Below, piece after piece: positions 12,331-22,330 of a stretch of 64,000 bases of DNA. This stretch comes from Gnetum montanum (lineage: Eukaryota > Streptophyta > Gnetopsida > Gnetales > Gnetaceae), in NCBI GenBank assembly GCA_015680685.1, contig MNCI01005823.1:68623-132622 (forward strand), in the 5' to 3' direction. The notes below the pieces were generated by a model. The model ran no database searches, was not told the origin of the DNA, and saw nothing but the letters and a program-made list of their open reading frames with translations. The position numbers and the translations under genes are program-made. The number at the start of each line of letters is the position of its first letter. The stretch's first letter is position 1.

Positions 12331-13092
12331 AGAATGTCATTTGGAAGCAAGAGTTAAAAACTTACCCACAAGAATTTACCAAAGAAAAAAAATGCATCAA
12401 CCTAGAAACGGACTAATGATAAAACTGGAAATGAGGTGGAAAAATAGGGAGAAAGATGGAGAGAAGATAATGGAATGGAATCCCAAGAACAAGGTTGTGT
12501 AAATTCCCTTGTGTACTTCATGGTTAATGTGACTAAGTAGAACTCATCCCAAATCTAGACTCAAACAGACCACATCCAGTGACATCGCATCAAGACACTT
12601 GACCAATCCATCCACTTGAAGCAACAAGAATGCTTCCACAAAGAGTCACCACCATTCCGAGGAGAGCGATATGGAGAAGTAGGAATCGAGAAAGGGTCTT
12701 AGTTAGAGGGAACATTTAGGCATGGGTAACATATCTTTCTAGTTCCATAACCAGTTCTTGCAGCCCTTTTATTTGGTGTAAGGAATGTGCTTTGAATTCC
12801 CATGTTGTTGTTTTGTTTTTGAATGGGAACCACACCATGCAAAGACCCATGCATTTTTTTCTTGCATTCTTTTTGTCTAAGGGGTCTTCTTTGAATTCTC
12901 ACTTGTTGAAACTAGTTCACCATCCCCAATTTTGCTAAAAAGGTGTTGGGCGTTATGGGGCCATTTACCCTTCAAGGATGCATGGTAACTCTCCTGTCGC
13001 AAGTCCTATTGACGTTGCACTTCTGTGGGATGATAGTCCATTGTGTCATGATCGTATGCAATGTATTCCATGTATTAAAGTGGCATGCCTAT
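12331..13092 (-). other. GP1 3' internal non-coding region and deletion junction
   Basis: No credible gene. 12,331-12,930 corresponds to the non-coding 3' region of GP2, including the stretch around CTTTGGAAGCAAG and the piece around 12,650-12,780 that matches 31,740-31,870. The remaining 12,931-13,092 could not be placed by eye against GP2 and probably spans the deletion that removed gag and protease. Confidence 0.7.
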
Positions 13093-13461
13093 TCATGTGA
13101 GAGTACGAAGGAGCATGGTGAGGACTAATCGGTCTAGGGGAAACATTATGTTACCCTTCGAGTATCTCCAATGCAATTGTTCATCTTGGTTAAGGATAAA
13201 GGTGAAATCGGGTACATACTCATTGTGATGAGTATATACTAGAAATTGTTGAGGAACTGGTGGATCTTGGTTACATGTATGATGCCACCAACTGTCTCTT
13301 ATGTTAGTCCTAGGCGGTGAAGTGCTCTTGTGCAAAGAAGAAGACATTTTCGTCTTGTTCGGTATGCGATTTACCGTTGTCTTATCTTTCCTTTGATCAA
13401 CCCTAAGGGTTTGTTCTAACTTCCCAATGATATTAATGATTTTATATGTTCTACGTAGCAC
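13093..13461 (-). pseudogene. Conserved short ORF at the 5' end of GP1
   Basis: Encodes a peptide containing NEYVPDFTFILNQDEQLHWR. The GP2 counterpart has DEYVPNFTFILHQDEQLHWR (27,775-27,987). Conservation between two otherwise diverged copies suggests a real product, perhaps the N-terminal part of Gag, because it lies between the primer-binding site and the gag core in GP2. No known domain is recognised. It is not expected to be functional here, since the gag core downstream is deleted. Confidence 0.5.
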
Positions 13462-13851
13462 ACAAACAACTAAGTCCCCAACAATAGTATCAATGATGAG
13501 CGGTGAGGTACCCTACGCTCAATCATACGAATACAAGCGTTTCATGCACGATCCAGTCAAATTCCAAGGAATAAGTGCCTGTGCGTCTTTGTGGAACAAG
13601 GACAAGTTGGTTGATCATTGTCTTCCAAAACTTACTTATATGTCACAATTATATGGTTAAGTAAGCTTGAGGCATATGATTTTTATAGCTTTTATGTTTT
13701 TATGTCCTGCTACTAATAAGGGAGGAGAGAGAGAGATAACTAAGTAACTAATTTAACTTAACTATTGATTAACTAGGCTTTAAACTAATCTTAACACTAG
13801 GATTAGCTCCAGGAGTAGGTGCTGCAACTGAATAGGCAGCATACGCTTGCG

Positions 13852-14270
13852 ATGGAGACCCTGCGCGCCCAGCTCACGGAAGAGCTCTGGGACCGGATCA
13901 GGGAGGAGCTGCGGCAGGAGGAGGCGGACCGGCAGGCCCGGGAGGCGACGGCCCGGGAGGAGCAGGAGCGTCTGTAGGAGGAGGAGCTACAACGGTAGTA
14001 GCAGCTCGACCGGGCGCATCAGCACAGTGCTCGCCAGTGGCTTAGGGGGGGCTGCCCGTATACCATCCTTGGTATTAGCTATGAGAGCTCCTGGGGGAAG
14101 CTCAGAAGGCACATCCGGCGTACGTCCGCTAGACTCCACCTAGATGCGGGGGATTCGTCGCCGGACCGGCGCAGGCGCGAGGCTCTTCTATAGGGGTTCC
14201 AGCAGGCCGCGAACTTCGTCGACACGGAGGATCATCGGGCCACCCTGGACATGCTCCATGAGTTGGAGTT
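13852..14270 (+). pseudogene. Coiled-coil protein fragment, unknown family
   Basis: Starting at ATG 13,852 the frame reads METLRAQLTEELWDRIREEL, followed by a long Glu/Arg/Gln-rich heptad-like stretch of about 60 residues. It is broken by TAG codons that sit where Gln would fit. Further on, in a shifted frame, NFVDTEDHRATLDMLHELE is readable up to the assembly gap. The composition suggests an alpha-helical coiled coil. I do not recognise the family. ORFs in other frames here are GC-driven shadows. Confidence 0.4.
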
Positions 14271-14450
14271 NNNNNNNNNNNNNNNNNNNNNNNNNNNNNN
14301 NNNNNNNNNNNNNNNNNNNNNNNNNNNNNNNNNNNNNNNNNNNNNNNNNNNNNNNNNNNNNNNNNNNNNNNNNNNNNNNNNNNNNNNNNNNNNNNNNNNN
14401 NNNNNNNNNNNNNNNNNNNNNNNNNNNNNNGGGGGGGGGGGGGGGGGGGG
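14271..14450. other. Assembly gap (160 N) next to a run of 20 G
   Basis: Unknown bases at 14,271-14,430 are followed directly by G20. Either a real homopolymer stopped sequencing, or the run is an assembly artefact at the gap edge. Confidence 0.9.
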
Positions 14451-15395
14451 TCTTTTGAATGTTTGTACGGCTTCGAGGTTGTCGGCCACCGTGTGGGGGT
14501 CAGCATGGTTTTTCACTGTCTTTTGTGGGGCCCGAGGCTCCCCCCCCACCCCCTTTCGGGGTGGGCCACCCCCACTTGTACTTGTACTTGTATAGTCGTG
14601 TACCTTTCTTTCAGTAATACATTCCCAAACATTCTCTCTCAAAAAAAACACTAGTATTCATTCTCACTTTCCATACACATCCTGAACCAACGCAACACTA
14701 CTGGGATTACCAAACACTAATTGTTACTAGGTTACCAAGTGTTACACGCATGCTTGAAGTGATCGTACTATGTATGCTAATAACAGAAATGTAAAGTGCA
14801 TAAAATAAAATAAAATAAATGCAGAAGAAAATAAAACAAAAAAATGAGTAAGAAAAAAAATCTCAATTGTTGCAAGGATGAATCCAAGAGCTCGTCCTTA
14901 TTGCCATACACAAGGTGTGCTCAGGTACACAATGCTCGAATAAAGATCCGTCCATACTTAGACCTGCTGTTGTGGGTACTTGGCTAGAGTTTTGCTACTT
15001 GACTCCTAAAAGACTTCCTCTTCTTAATTCTTCTTCTTTATTCTTCTTCTTCTTCTTGACTTTTTCCTATTTTGTGCCTGGGCACTATATTTATAGGCTT
15101 GGAAGCAACTACTTTAATAATTACAAAAACTGCCACTCTAATTTTAGAGAAACTGCCCCTCTAATTTTAGAGAGAAACTACCACTCTAATTTTAGAGAAA
15201 CTACCCCACTAATTCTAACCACTCTAATAATTAGAGTAACTTCTCTAATAATAACCACTCTAATAATTAGAGTAACCACCCTAATAATAACCACTCTAAT
15301 TATTAGAGTAACTGCCCTAATAATGACCACTCTAATTATTAGAGTAACTGCTCTAATAATCACCACTCTAATTATTAGAGTAATCGCTCTCATCA

Positions 15396-17370
15396 CCTGC
15401 TATTCCACCACTGACTCTCCCAATGGGGATCCTGCTTCTTTACTTCACCAAGTACAATGGTAAAGGGGATCCTAACACATACCTAGTGACCTTCAAGTAT
15501 GAATGCTTATTATTGTAGGCATTGCCACATGCCATCATGTGTATCTTCACCATGTCACTCACTAGCAAGGCACTTGATTGGCACCAGGTGTTACCTAAGG
15601 CCTCAATCTCCTCTTTTTAGGATCTACTGAGTCTGTTTTTCGTGCACTTCAAGTATAACTTAAAGCTCAAAACTATTCTTGACCAACTCATGAAAATCAA
15701 GTAGGGTTATCTAAAGCTCTTGCAAAAATTTATCCAAAAATGGAACACATCATTGAATAAAATTTGTTAGCGCATAGTTGAAATGCACCTACTGGTCATC
15801 GTCAATGGTGCAATGAATGACTTTATCAATCAAAACTATACTATCTAGCCCTATAATCTTTGAGCTAAGTGTTTGCCCAAACTAAGAGCATACAGGATGT
15901 AGCTAAAGCCAGCAAGGACCTAGCCTATGTGGCCTATAATAACTTACATGCTAAGAAGGATAAGGACAAGGGCAAACAAACTACAACCATGGCAGTTGTA
16001 CCCAATGAGGCCAAAACAACTAATCCAAAGCCAACGGCTAGGCCACCTAAGGCCATGGCCAACAACAAAACTACCAACTCTAATGTAAAAACCAACCAGC
16101 CTACATCATCGGTGACAATAATACAAGAAACTCCAAGGCCCAACTTTGAGTGCAAGGATCACTCAAAGTATACCCCATTGCCCCTTAAACCTTCAAAACT
16201 CCTGGGCCAACTACTCAAGGCTGGATGCATCCAGTACAAATAGATGTCTAATGACACTTGTGAGAGACCTGATAGATATTGCTAGCTCCTAAGGAACCCC
16301 ATGCTAGCAGCCCCAAATAAGCTACCGATGCCAAAACATTTTAGGCTGGATAGGTTTTGTCACTATCACCAATTTCTGGGTCACAACACTAATTTTTACA
16401 TGGCCTTGTAGGATAATCTACAATGGATGATTGATAGAAGTGAGTTGTAGCTTGATGCTACCAACCTAATGAAACCTCAAAACCAATCCGTTAGCATATA
16501 TAAGGACCCTCTCAATCTAGATGATGCAAGGTACATTATCAATGCTATTAGCATTGATGATAACTGAAAGATGATGCAACAACCATTTGTGCTCCATGTG
16601 CCCTCTAGCAATGTAGGGGCCCCCTTGGCCTTCCCAAGTTTGAGGCCTTCTGTCATCATCAGAGGGCCACCTTAGGTACCCACAACATCATTTGTGGTCA
16701 AGGTACCCTAGCATGTCACAATAGAAACAATTTAGCCATCCTTTGTCATTAGGGTTTTGCAACATGCTACCCTTGCACCTACCTGGAGTTTGGTGGTGGG
16801 TAACAAGTTAGCCCCTTTTTACCCAAGAGCCAATCCTACTAGCAACACTAACAGACCATCCAAGTGGTAACCTAGGAGGTGTAATGAATGTCTCACTAAT
16901 AAGATGGTTAGAAAACATCAAGAGTAGAGAGTGTTAGGTTGCCCCAAATCAGTCCCCCTTTCTACAATCCCCATGGATGAAACAACAAAAAAGGCCATCA
17001 CTAGCAAGCTGCAACTAGGCATTGAGGCCTCCAAACATGCCAAACAAGCCAAGCCTAAGTCTCCTCAGTGAGAGATCCATCTCTTAGGTTGCATGGAGGA
17101 GGTCAAAGCCAACAAAATGATAGACACTAGCAAGGACTTCATAAATGCACTAGCCCAAATTAAGTAGGTGTTATAGCAAAAGAACATAATGCTAAGCTTT
17201 TATGACCTGAATATGACCTCCTCTACCCACTGTGGACCCTAGTCTAAATGTTGACCTCCATTCCTATCATGGAGGACACCCCAACAAATGCACATTTCAT
17301 TCATGCTTTGATGTTGCCTCCTACACTGCAGGAATCAAGGTTAACACCCCTAGCATTCTATGACTAGGTA
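15396..17370 (+). pseudogene. gag: gag of TatB, 5'-truncated and decayed
   Basis: Begins mid-gene with PAIPPLTLPMG, matching PVVPILSLPLG of TatA, and continues with FTKYNGKGDPNTYLVTF. A frameshift near 15,850 moves the frame to FAQTKSIQDVAKASKDL and a Lys/Thr/Pro-rich tail (15,869-16,243). At about 16,340-16,410 a zinc-knuckle-like motif is readable: FCHYHQFLGHN, matching the intact FCEYHQLCGHNIDYC of TatD but with the last Cys lost. The tail at 16,560-16,680 (QPFVLHVPSSN) matches QPFFLCVPTNS in TatD. Gag would package element RNA; this copy cannot. Confidence 0.8.
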
Positions 17371-18060
17371 ATTAAGGTTGATCCTAAGAAGGGTCAAGTC
17401 ATCACAGCATCCATGTTCATCATAATACATGTTGGGTAGTGCAGAATCTGTAGGGTACATGTTGATGATGGGGTGGCAAAAAATGTCATCCCATATACTA
17501 TCTTTGATAAATTAGGCCTTGTTGAGTAGATCAAACAAACAAAGACAACATGCCTAAAATCCTTCAATGGGTCACTTGTCATCATTGGGAGAACCATCAT
17601 GATAGCCTTTGAGGTAGGGGAAAATTTTCCCACTACTTTTGAGTTCATCATTATAGAGAAGATGTCAAGATTTAAGTTAATATTGGGTAGGCCTTGGCTA
17701 GCCCAATTATGGGCCATTTCCTCTCCCATCCACCAATAAATCCACCTTCCATACAAAGGTGGTAAGGCCATTATACACAATGACAATATAGCCCCTCTAG
17801 CCATTAACAACATTGACATGGAGCAAGGGTCATAGGTGAAGTTCCTTGATGAAGCATCTTCAGTAAAGGACAAAGGCGAAACACATGAGGCTAACCCACC
17901 TGAACAAGTAGAAGAATCCAACAACCTCCCGAAGAAAATATTATGGGTAGAATTGCCCTTTGACATAATAGACAAAGGTCAAAAGGAATATCATATAGTA
18001 CCATCTAGGCCCAATGTGCATGACTACGGAACCCCCTTAGTCCAACGTGCACTAGGTCTC
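17371..18060 (+). pseudogene. pol: Aspartic protease of TatB
   Basis: Retroviral-type aspartic protease that would mature Gag-Pol. The active-site loop is readable at about 17,459: VHVDDGVAKNVIPYTIFDKL, with DDG where retroviruses have DTG or DSG. TatD has VHVDDGAAANVIPYPIVDKL, so the variant is ancestral to the family. The C-terminal flap/helix landmark is LILGRPWLAQL near 17,685. Beyond it lies an acidic linker (17,836-18,050) ending VPSRPNVHDYGTPLVQ, matching the KPPRPYTPLN tail of TatD. Stops occur near 17,525 and 17,740. Minus-strand ORF 17,394-17,975 is its shadow. Confidence 0.8.
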
Positions 18061-18327
18061 TACCTATCCTTTGCTTTTACATTTAGCTATGCATTTTACC
18101 TTTTCCTTGCATTACATTTTTTTACACATTTACATTTAGCTTTATTATTTAGATTGCTCATTTTCTACTTTGTTTGTGCATTTTTTTGCTTTGTTTATGC
18201 ATTTTGTTTAGGTTATGCATTTGCTCATTTAGTTTGCCCTTTAGCAGTCATTAGCTTACACATGAAAAACATAAAAATGCATAAAAATCAGAAAAGCCAA
18301 AATCACAAAAAGAGAAAAACCATCACT
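18061..18327 (+). other. TatB spacer after protease
   Basis: No stop-free coding similarity to the other copies. T-rich tract (18,060-18,250) with many TTTGC/TTTAC words, then A-rich. A possible sense-strand 5' splice site lies near 18,050 (ACTAG/GTCTCT), at the same place relative to the protease tail as ..GGGCTA/GTGATT in TatD. Confidence 0.35.
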
Positions 18328-18605
18328 ATGGCCTACCATGGGCTTAAACTAGCGATTTGTGGCCTAGAATGGCCTAAAACTATCATTATGATCCACCATG
18401 ACCTAAAACTGGCAACACAAGGCCCATAATGGCCTTAAACTACCATTGTTAATCCTATCACCATGGCCTAGAATGACCTTAAACTAGTAGTACACATGGC
18501 CCGAAATGACCTTAAACTATCATTGTCATCCAAAATTTCCTTAAACTAACATTGGCCCTCCTGCTATGGCCTTAAACTAGCATGGCGATCACAATGGCCT
18601 AGTTA
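18328..18605 (+). repeat. Tandem repeat between protease and antisense gene (TatB)
   Basis: About eight units of 28-38 bp with the core ATGRCCTAAAACTA or GGCCTTAAACTAGC, for example near 18,350, 18,380, 18,410, 18,440, 18,480 and 18,515. The same core in 27-bp units occupies the matching position in TatD (61,511-61,683), and related units flank RT and follow integrase in both elements. Confidence 0.85.
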
Positions 18606-18814
18606 CATTATCACCGCATAATCTCAACTTCATGCATTAATCCATTGCATTACAAACATAGTAAGTGAAAAATAAAATAAAAATAAAAATCGAGTTTACA
18701 CATTACACATGTAGTGAACACATGTATCACATACCACATAAATAGTAGTACATAGCATGAGTACCAAAATACATAGCACAAAAAAAATCCAAAAATGCCT
18801 AGCAATAGGGCTAC

Positions 18815-21800
18815 ATAAAGTCATGCCCAACCGGTGGCACTAGGTGAAGGTGTAGGTCCATCCTCCCCCACTACGTCACTAGGGCCCACTACATCTCCTA
18901 GTACCTGCTACCACAACCACAACAAAATTGAGTAGTTAATAAGAAAACCTATGATATAGAACCTAACTTAAAACATGAAAAAGCACAAAAATCAATAACT
19001 AACCTAAGAGGTTCTTGCATCAATGTCTTCTAGTGGCAACTTGTCAAAGCCTTCTTCCAAGCATTGGAGGATCTTGACCTTAGAAAGCTATGTCTAATCA
19101 TCCTAGCCAAAGTAAATCCTCACAAGGGTCTTACCGTTGTCCACAAAGGTCCATGCAAGTGGCTCCATGAAAAATTTAGTAGAGGAAGCCTCTCCCAAAG
19201 GGGTGGCAGTCTACCACTCAAGAGAGCCACTCATCATTGTATGTTGAGCAAACAACTCATAAGCCTACCTCCCTCCAATTGCCTCAAGAAACATCTTGAG
19301 GTAGTAGCATTTGATAGACTCCTCTTTGTACCATCAAAGGTACATGTTGCACTCATGCTTGTATTGGTTTTTGTGGTTCTTCTAAGTCTAATCCCATTGG
19401 TACACCTTGGTGTTGTAATTCTTCTAGTCTTGGTTCTTCTAGGTGAGCAAATCCATCTATAGCCACTGCTCAATCACCTCTTGGGTAGCCTTATTCTTGC
19501 CTCTGAGAGTTGAACAATATCAAGCATATTCTATCTCAAAGGTCCTCTAAGTGCTATCTCCTTGTAACCGAGCCACTAGAAAGTCATATCGAGATTAAAT
19601 CTCTCTGATCTTCTTATCCTAGCTAGTCACTCTCTCTTGAAGATCATGCATGCATTTCCATAAGTGCTTATTTGAGTACCTATAGATCCACAATGCCTTT
19701 GCATAGGAAAACATGCACTTTCTTGCTATCTCATACATGTGATGAGACACCTAATCCACCTTAGGATGGAGGTCAAGGAGGGAATCCATCTTTGCCACCC
19801 TACTTGGATCCCATTGAAGATTGGAACCTATTGGCATGCAACAAGTGATTAAACTTAATAACAAACTAAGCATCTAATTGGTAAACAAACACTAAACAAA
19901 GCAACATAGTAAAAATACCAACCCCAAGATCTACTTATTGTAAATAGTCCACCATGTCCTCCATGATGCGTTCCATGAAGGAAAACTTATCGAGCACATC
20001 TACCCATGGCTCCATAGGTAGGTAGGGTTGGTACCACTAGTAGCAACATCTGAGGCTATAACACAATGATGATATTAGGATATAACCAAACAACCAAAGA
20101 TGCTAAAGTGAAAGGCAATAACAGATTGCAACATAAAGTAGTTACCTAGCAAGCCCTCAACTGTAAGGGTAGGAGAATCACCCAACTGTACATCATCAAA
20201 TAGCCAATCAAAATCAACCCCATCGGGGTAGAGCAACCCCTCCTCCTCCAATTTTTACAAGGTCTTTGTTGCCTCAAGTGGTTCATCTCTATGGGCCTCT
20301 CCCTCCTTAGCTTGAGGAGGTGCTTTTTTTGCTACTGCCTCAATCACTACTTTGGAAATCCTCTCTCCACAATTAACACATATGCATAGCACATTAGTAC
20401 TAATTAATAGCATATCATGTATGAAAACATAAAATATAAATAAACATCAATACAATAAATGCCTCTAATAAGTTATGCATACTAACCTACAATCTCCATG
20501 CTCAAGCTTTGGAACTTGATGCAAATCTTCTTGCTACTTGGCCTCCCGACCACAGGGGCAATCTCCTCCATAAGACATGGTCTCTTAATATTTTCCTTAG
20601 ATAGTCCCATTGTCTATGCAATATAACAATCCAACTTGTTCATGTCCTTGGTTCCAATCAAAGGATCCTCACCCATGCTATCCCACAAATAATGTGACCA
20701 CCCCATGGGGCCTTTGGTTGTTACTAATAATGACTCATCGATCTTTTTTGGGGGGTCCTGTGTCCATTTTTTCATAAAAATGTGCTTGATCCATGGTTTG
20801 GATAGATATTCATGGTCCTACACCACCCAATACCCACTATTGTGTACAATCAGAAGCTCTGCGAACCTTCGCAATTACCCTATGAAGAACACAAAGTGAA
20901 CATGGGACCATGCCTGAATGTTAAACTACAGCCTAGAAATCTCTGTATGCAAGCCAGTAGCAATGTAACCAACCTAGTTCAACCTTTTTCCCTCTAGTAG
21001 CACCTCTTCATCACCTTTTCCTACTCCACCCCAAAGATCTTCCCTTGGGAGAGCAACTTAAGAAAGGCACATGCATGAAAAAGAGGGTAGAGCTCCTATA
21101 CTTTAGGCACGAGCACATCCTTGATTGGTATGCCCTTGTGAGATTGAGAGGCATCCAACTAGTTCTTAATATTTCCTCTACAATCCACCTCTCTATTAGC
21201 CTTGTCAATAATCAATGGGCCATCAGTGGAAAGGACAAAGATGTTGGCAAAGAAGGCATTGCAGAGGTCAAGCACTATGCTCACACTACACACTTAGGTG
21301 ATGAACTACCAAATATCACTACTAAAGGAGTCAATGATGGTGACCATTTCAACCGCTAGAATAATTAGGATAAGGGCCAAAATAGGTCCATCAACCCTAC
21401 ATGTGTGAGTCTAGCTGTTAGTGCCTTTGAGGCCATGTGGCACAACTAATGTTTTGCACCCTCCACATTGCCATATTTCATGATGAGGATGGCCTATGTC
21501 TAGTTTGTGATGATCACCATAACCTCACCTAAAGAAACTACACTTATAACAAAGGAAAAACAATGTTAGCATCATTCCAAAAGCAAACTAACATGTAATG
21601 CAGGAGTAAACACATGAGCTAAAGCTTAGATGCACATGTGGCACAAATGGGATGCAAGATGGGGGTGGCACAACAACATCAATGGTAATGACACTGGTGG
21701 CCCCCTCCTCATCTAACTAGCTAGTGCAGGTCAAAGCTACTTAGGTAGTGGATGGGGTAGACCTCCAAATTAGACCCCACCTACTTAAGCATAGATTCCT

Positions 21801-22330
21801 GAACATACAAGCTAGAAGAGAACACCTACAAGGCAATGCAGGTCAAAGCTAGATCATCTAGCCCATCATGCAGGCCCTCCTCATCAACTCTGAATCTTGC
21901 ATTAAGCATGAGAAGTTAACAAAATAGCATAAGAAAGTAGCAAAATAAAAACTATGAAAGCCATAAACCACTTACCCTCTAGCATAGTAGGTAGTTCCAG
22001 CTGGGTTCTAGAATAGGATGTGCACTTGCAGCATGAGAAAGAGGGTGTTTCCCTTATTGTAGCAACTGAACCCTATCATGTATCATATCCTAGACAAGCA
22101 CCTAGCACTCTGAGGGCCTTTACCTAAATCACCTGGCTCATCATTACTAATAGTAGGCTCATTTGAAATGAGCCTCAAGATGTCCCAATTAGCTCCAGGA
22201 AATAATGTCTCAGTGATTGTGCTAGCAACCTCCACTGATAAGTGTGACCACATGATCACACTAAACTGCTATAATAGGTACACCAGGAACTCATGAGCCC
22301 TTGGCTAGAACCACACTACCTAAAAACCCA
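18815..22330 (-). pseudogene. Antisense multi-exon gene of TatB (decayed homologue of the TatD antisense gene)
   Basis: Minus-strand gene lying opposite to the element between protease and RT. Reading the minus strand gives blocks that align in order with TatD exons. Exon 3: FSVIMWSHLS and NTLFLMLQVHIL (21,977-22,330). Exon 4: VYPIHYLSSFD (about 21,640-21,895). Exon 5: ILIMKYGNVEGAKH, KGIPIKDVLVPKV and LSKPWIKHIFMKKWTQD (20,487-21,540). Exon 6, acidic (about 20,158-20,375). Exon 7: DKFSFMERIMEDMVDYL (about 19,925-20,010). Exon 8: LQWDPSRV, KNQD, YYLKMFLEAIGG (about 19,200-19,830). Exon 9 only weakly (18,815-18,905). Splice donors GTAAG at 21,972-21,976 and GTTAGT at 20,481-20,486 remain. Many stops, so no product is expected. 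The plus-strand ORFs here are shadows. Confidence 0.8.
21977..22330 (-). pseudogene. FCP1/NIF-like HAD domain exon of the TatB antisense gene
   Basis: Minus-strand reading gives HEFLVYLL, then FSVIMWSHLSVEVASTI, and later NTLFLMLQVHILF with NPAGTTYYAR. The TatD counterparts are LEFLQFLL, YSIIVWSHLSGDVARAIL and NTLFVARHVSTYF with NPPGMVYYSG. This is the pattern of NLI-interacting-factor/FCP1 phosphatase domains: a strand ending in Trp-Ser, and later an NTLLxDD..NPP block. The DD pair is absent here too (LM). The exon ends at a good donor, AGAG/GTAAGTGG. The motif-I part upstream of 22,330 is not readable. Confidence 0.65.

Larger units (their letters stand above)
13801..14646 (+). mobile_element. 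GC-rich retroposed insertion with poly(A) tail and 8-bp target duplication
   Basis: Sits inside the GP1 LTR. AACACTAG occurs at 13,793-13,800 and again at 14,647-14,654, and the insertion ends in an A-run (14,641-14,648), as expected of LINE-mediated retroposition. Base composition changes sharply to GC-rich compared with the AT-rich surroundings. It holds a decayed coiled-coil ORF, an N gap (14,271-14,430), a run of 20 G (14,431-14,450) and a 3' untranslated-like tail with TACTTGTACTTGTA. The source gene is unknown. Confidence 0.7.
12331..15395 (-). mobile_element. GP1: truncated gag-protease-type LTR element, minus strand
   Basis: Second copy of the GP2 family, reversed and damaged. Segment 12,331-12,930 is the reverse complement of the GP2 3' internal region (about 31,690-32,180). 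Segment 13,080-13,493 matches the GP2 5' internal region (about 27,523-27,960). The gag core and protease between them are absent, so this copy has a large internal deletion. The 3' LTR is missing because the element is cut off by satellite A near 12,330. Its 5' LTR borders TatB gag at 15,395, which shows it inserted into that gene. Confidence 0.85.
13494..15395 (-). repeat. GP1 5' LTR, interrupted by a GC-rich insertion
   Basis: On the minus strand this LTR ends ..CTCATCA at 13,494, and a decayed primer-binding site follows. Excluding the 13,801-14,646 insertion it is about 1,056 bp. Segments 13,500-13,800 and 14,655-14,960 match the GP2 LTRs. A TATAAATA box on the minus strand lies at 15,088-15,095. 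The outer part (15,120-15,390) is a tandem palindromic repeat with the core CTCTAATTATTAGAGTAA, about six to eight copies, replacing the GATATC-rich stretch found at the same place in GP2. Confidence 0.8.

Noticed and set aside
3820-12502. Many 60-100 codon ORFs on both strands with motifs like GQHLVLRVHLANTWSQGS
   Set aside because: They repeat every 29 residues because 3 units of the 29-bp satellite make 87 bases; they are translation of the repeat, with no start context or conservation beyond it.
14129-14651. ORFs spanning the N gap near 14.3 kb
   Set aside because: They consist largely of unknown residues and poly-Gly/Pro from the G20 run.
15178-15396. Repetitive 72-codon minus-strand ORF (TLIIRVVIIRAV)
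   Set aside because: Translation of the palindromic TAATTATTAGAG repeat in the GP1 LTR.
17459-17500. DDG instead of DTG/DSG in the Tat protease as a sign of inactivation
   Set aside because: The variant is shared by TatB and TatD and I recall similar variation in Tat proteases, so it is probably lineage-typical rather than damage.
17394-17975. 193-codon minus-strand ORF
   Set aside because: Shadow of the plus-strand protease and linker, whose residues match TatD.
18061-18250. Possible membrane protein from Phe/Leu-rich translation (FAFTFSYAFYLFLALHF)
   Set aside because: Arises from a T-rich tract after the protease linker; not present in TatD.
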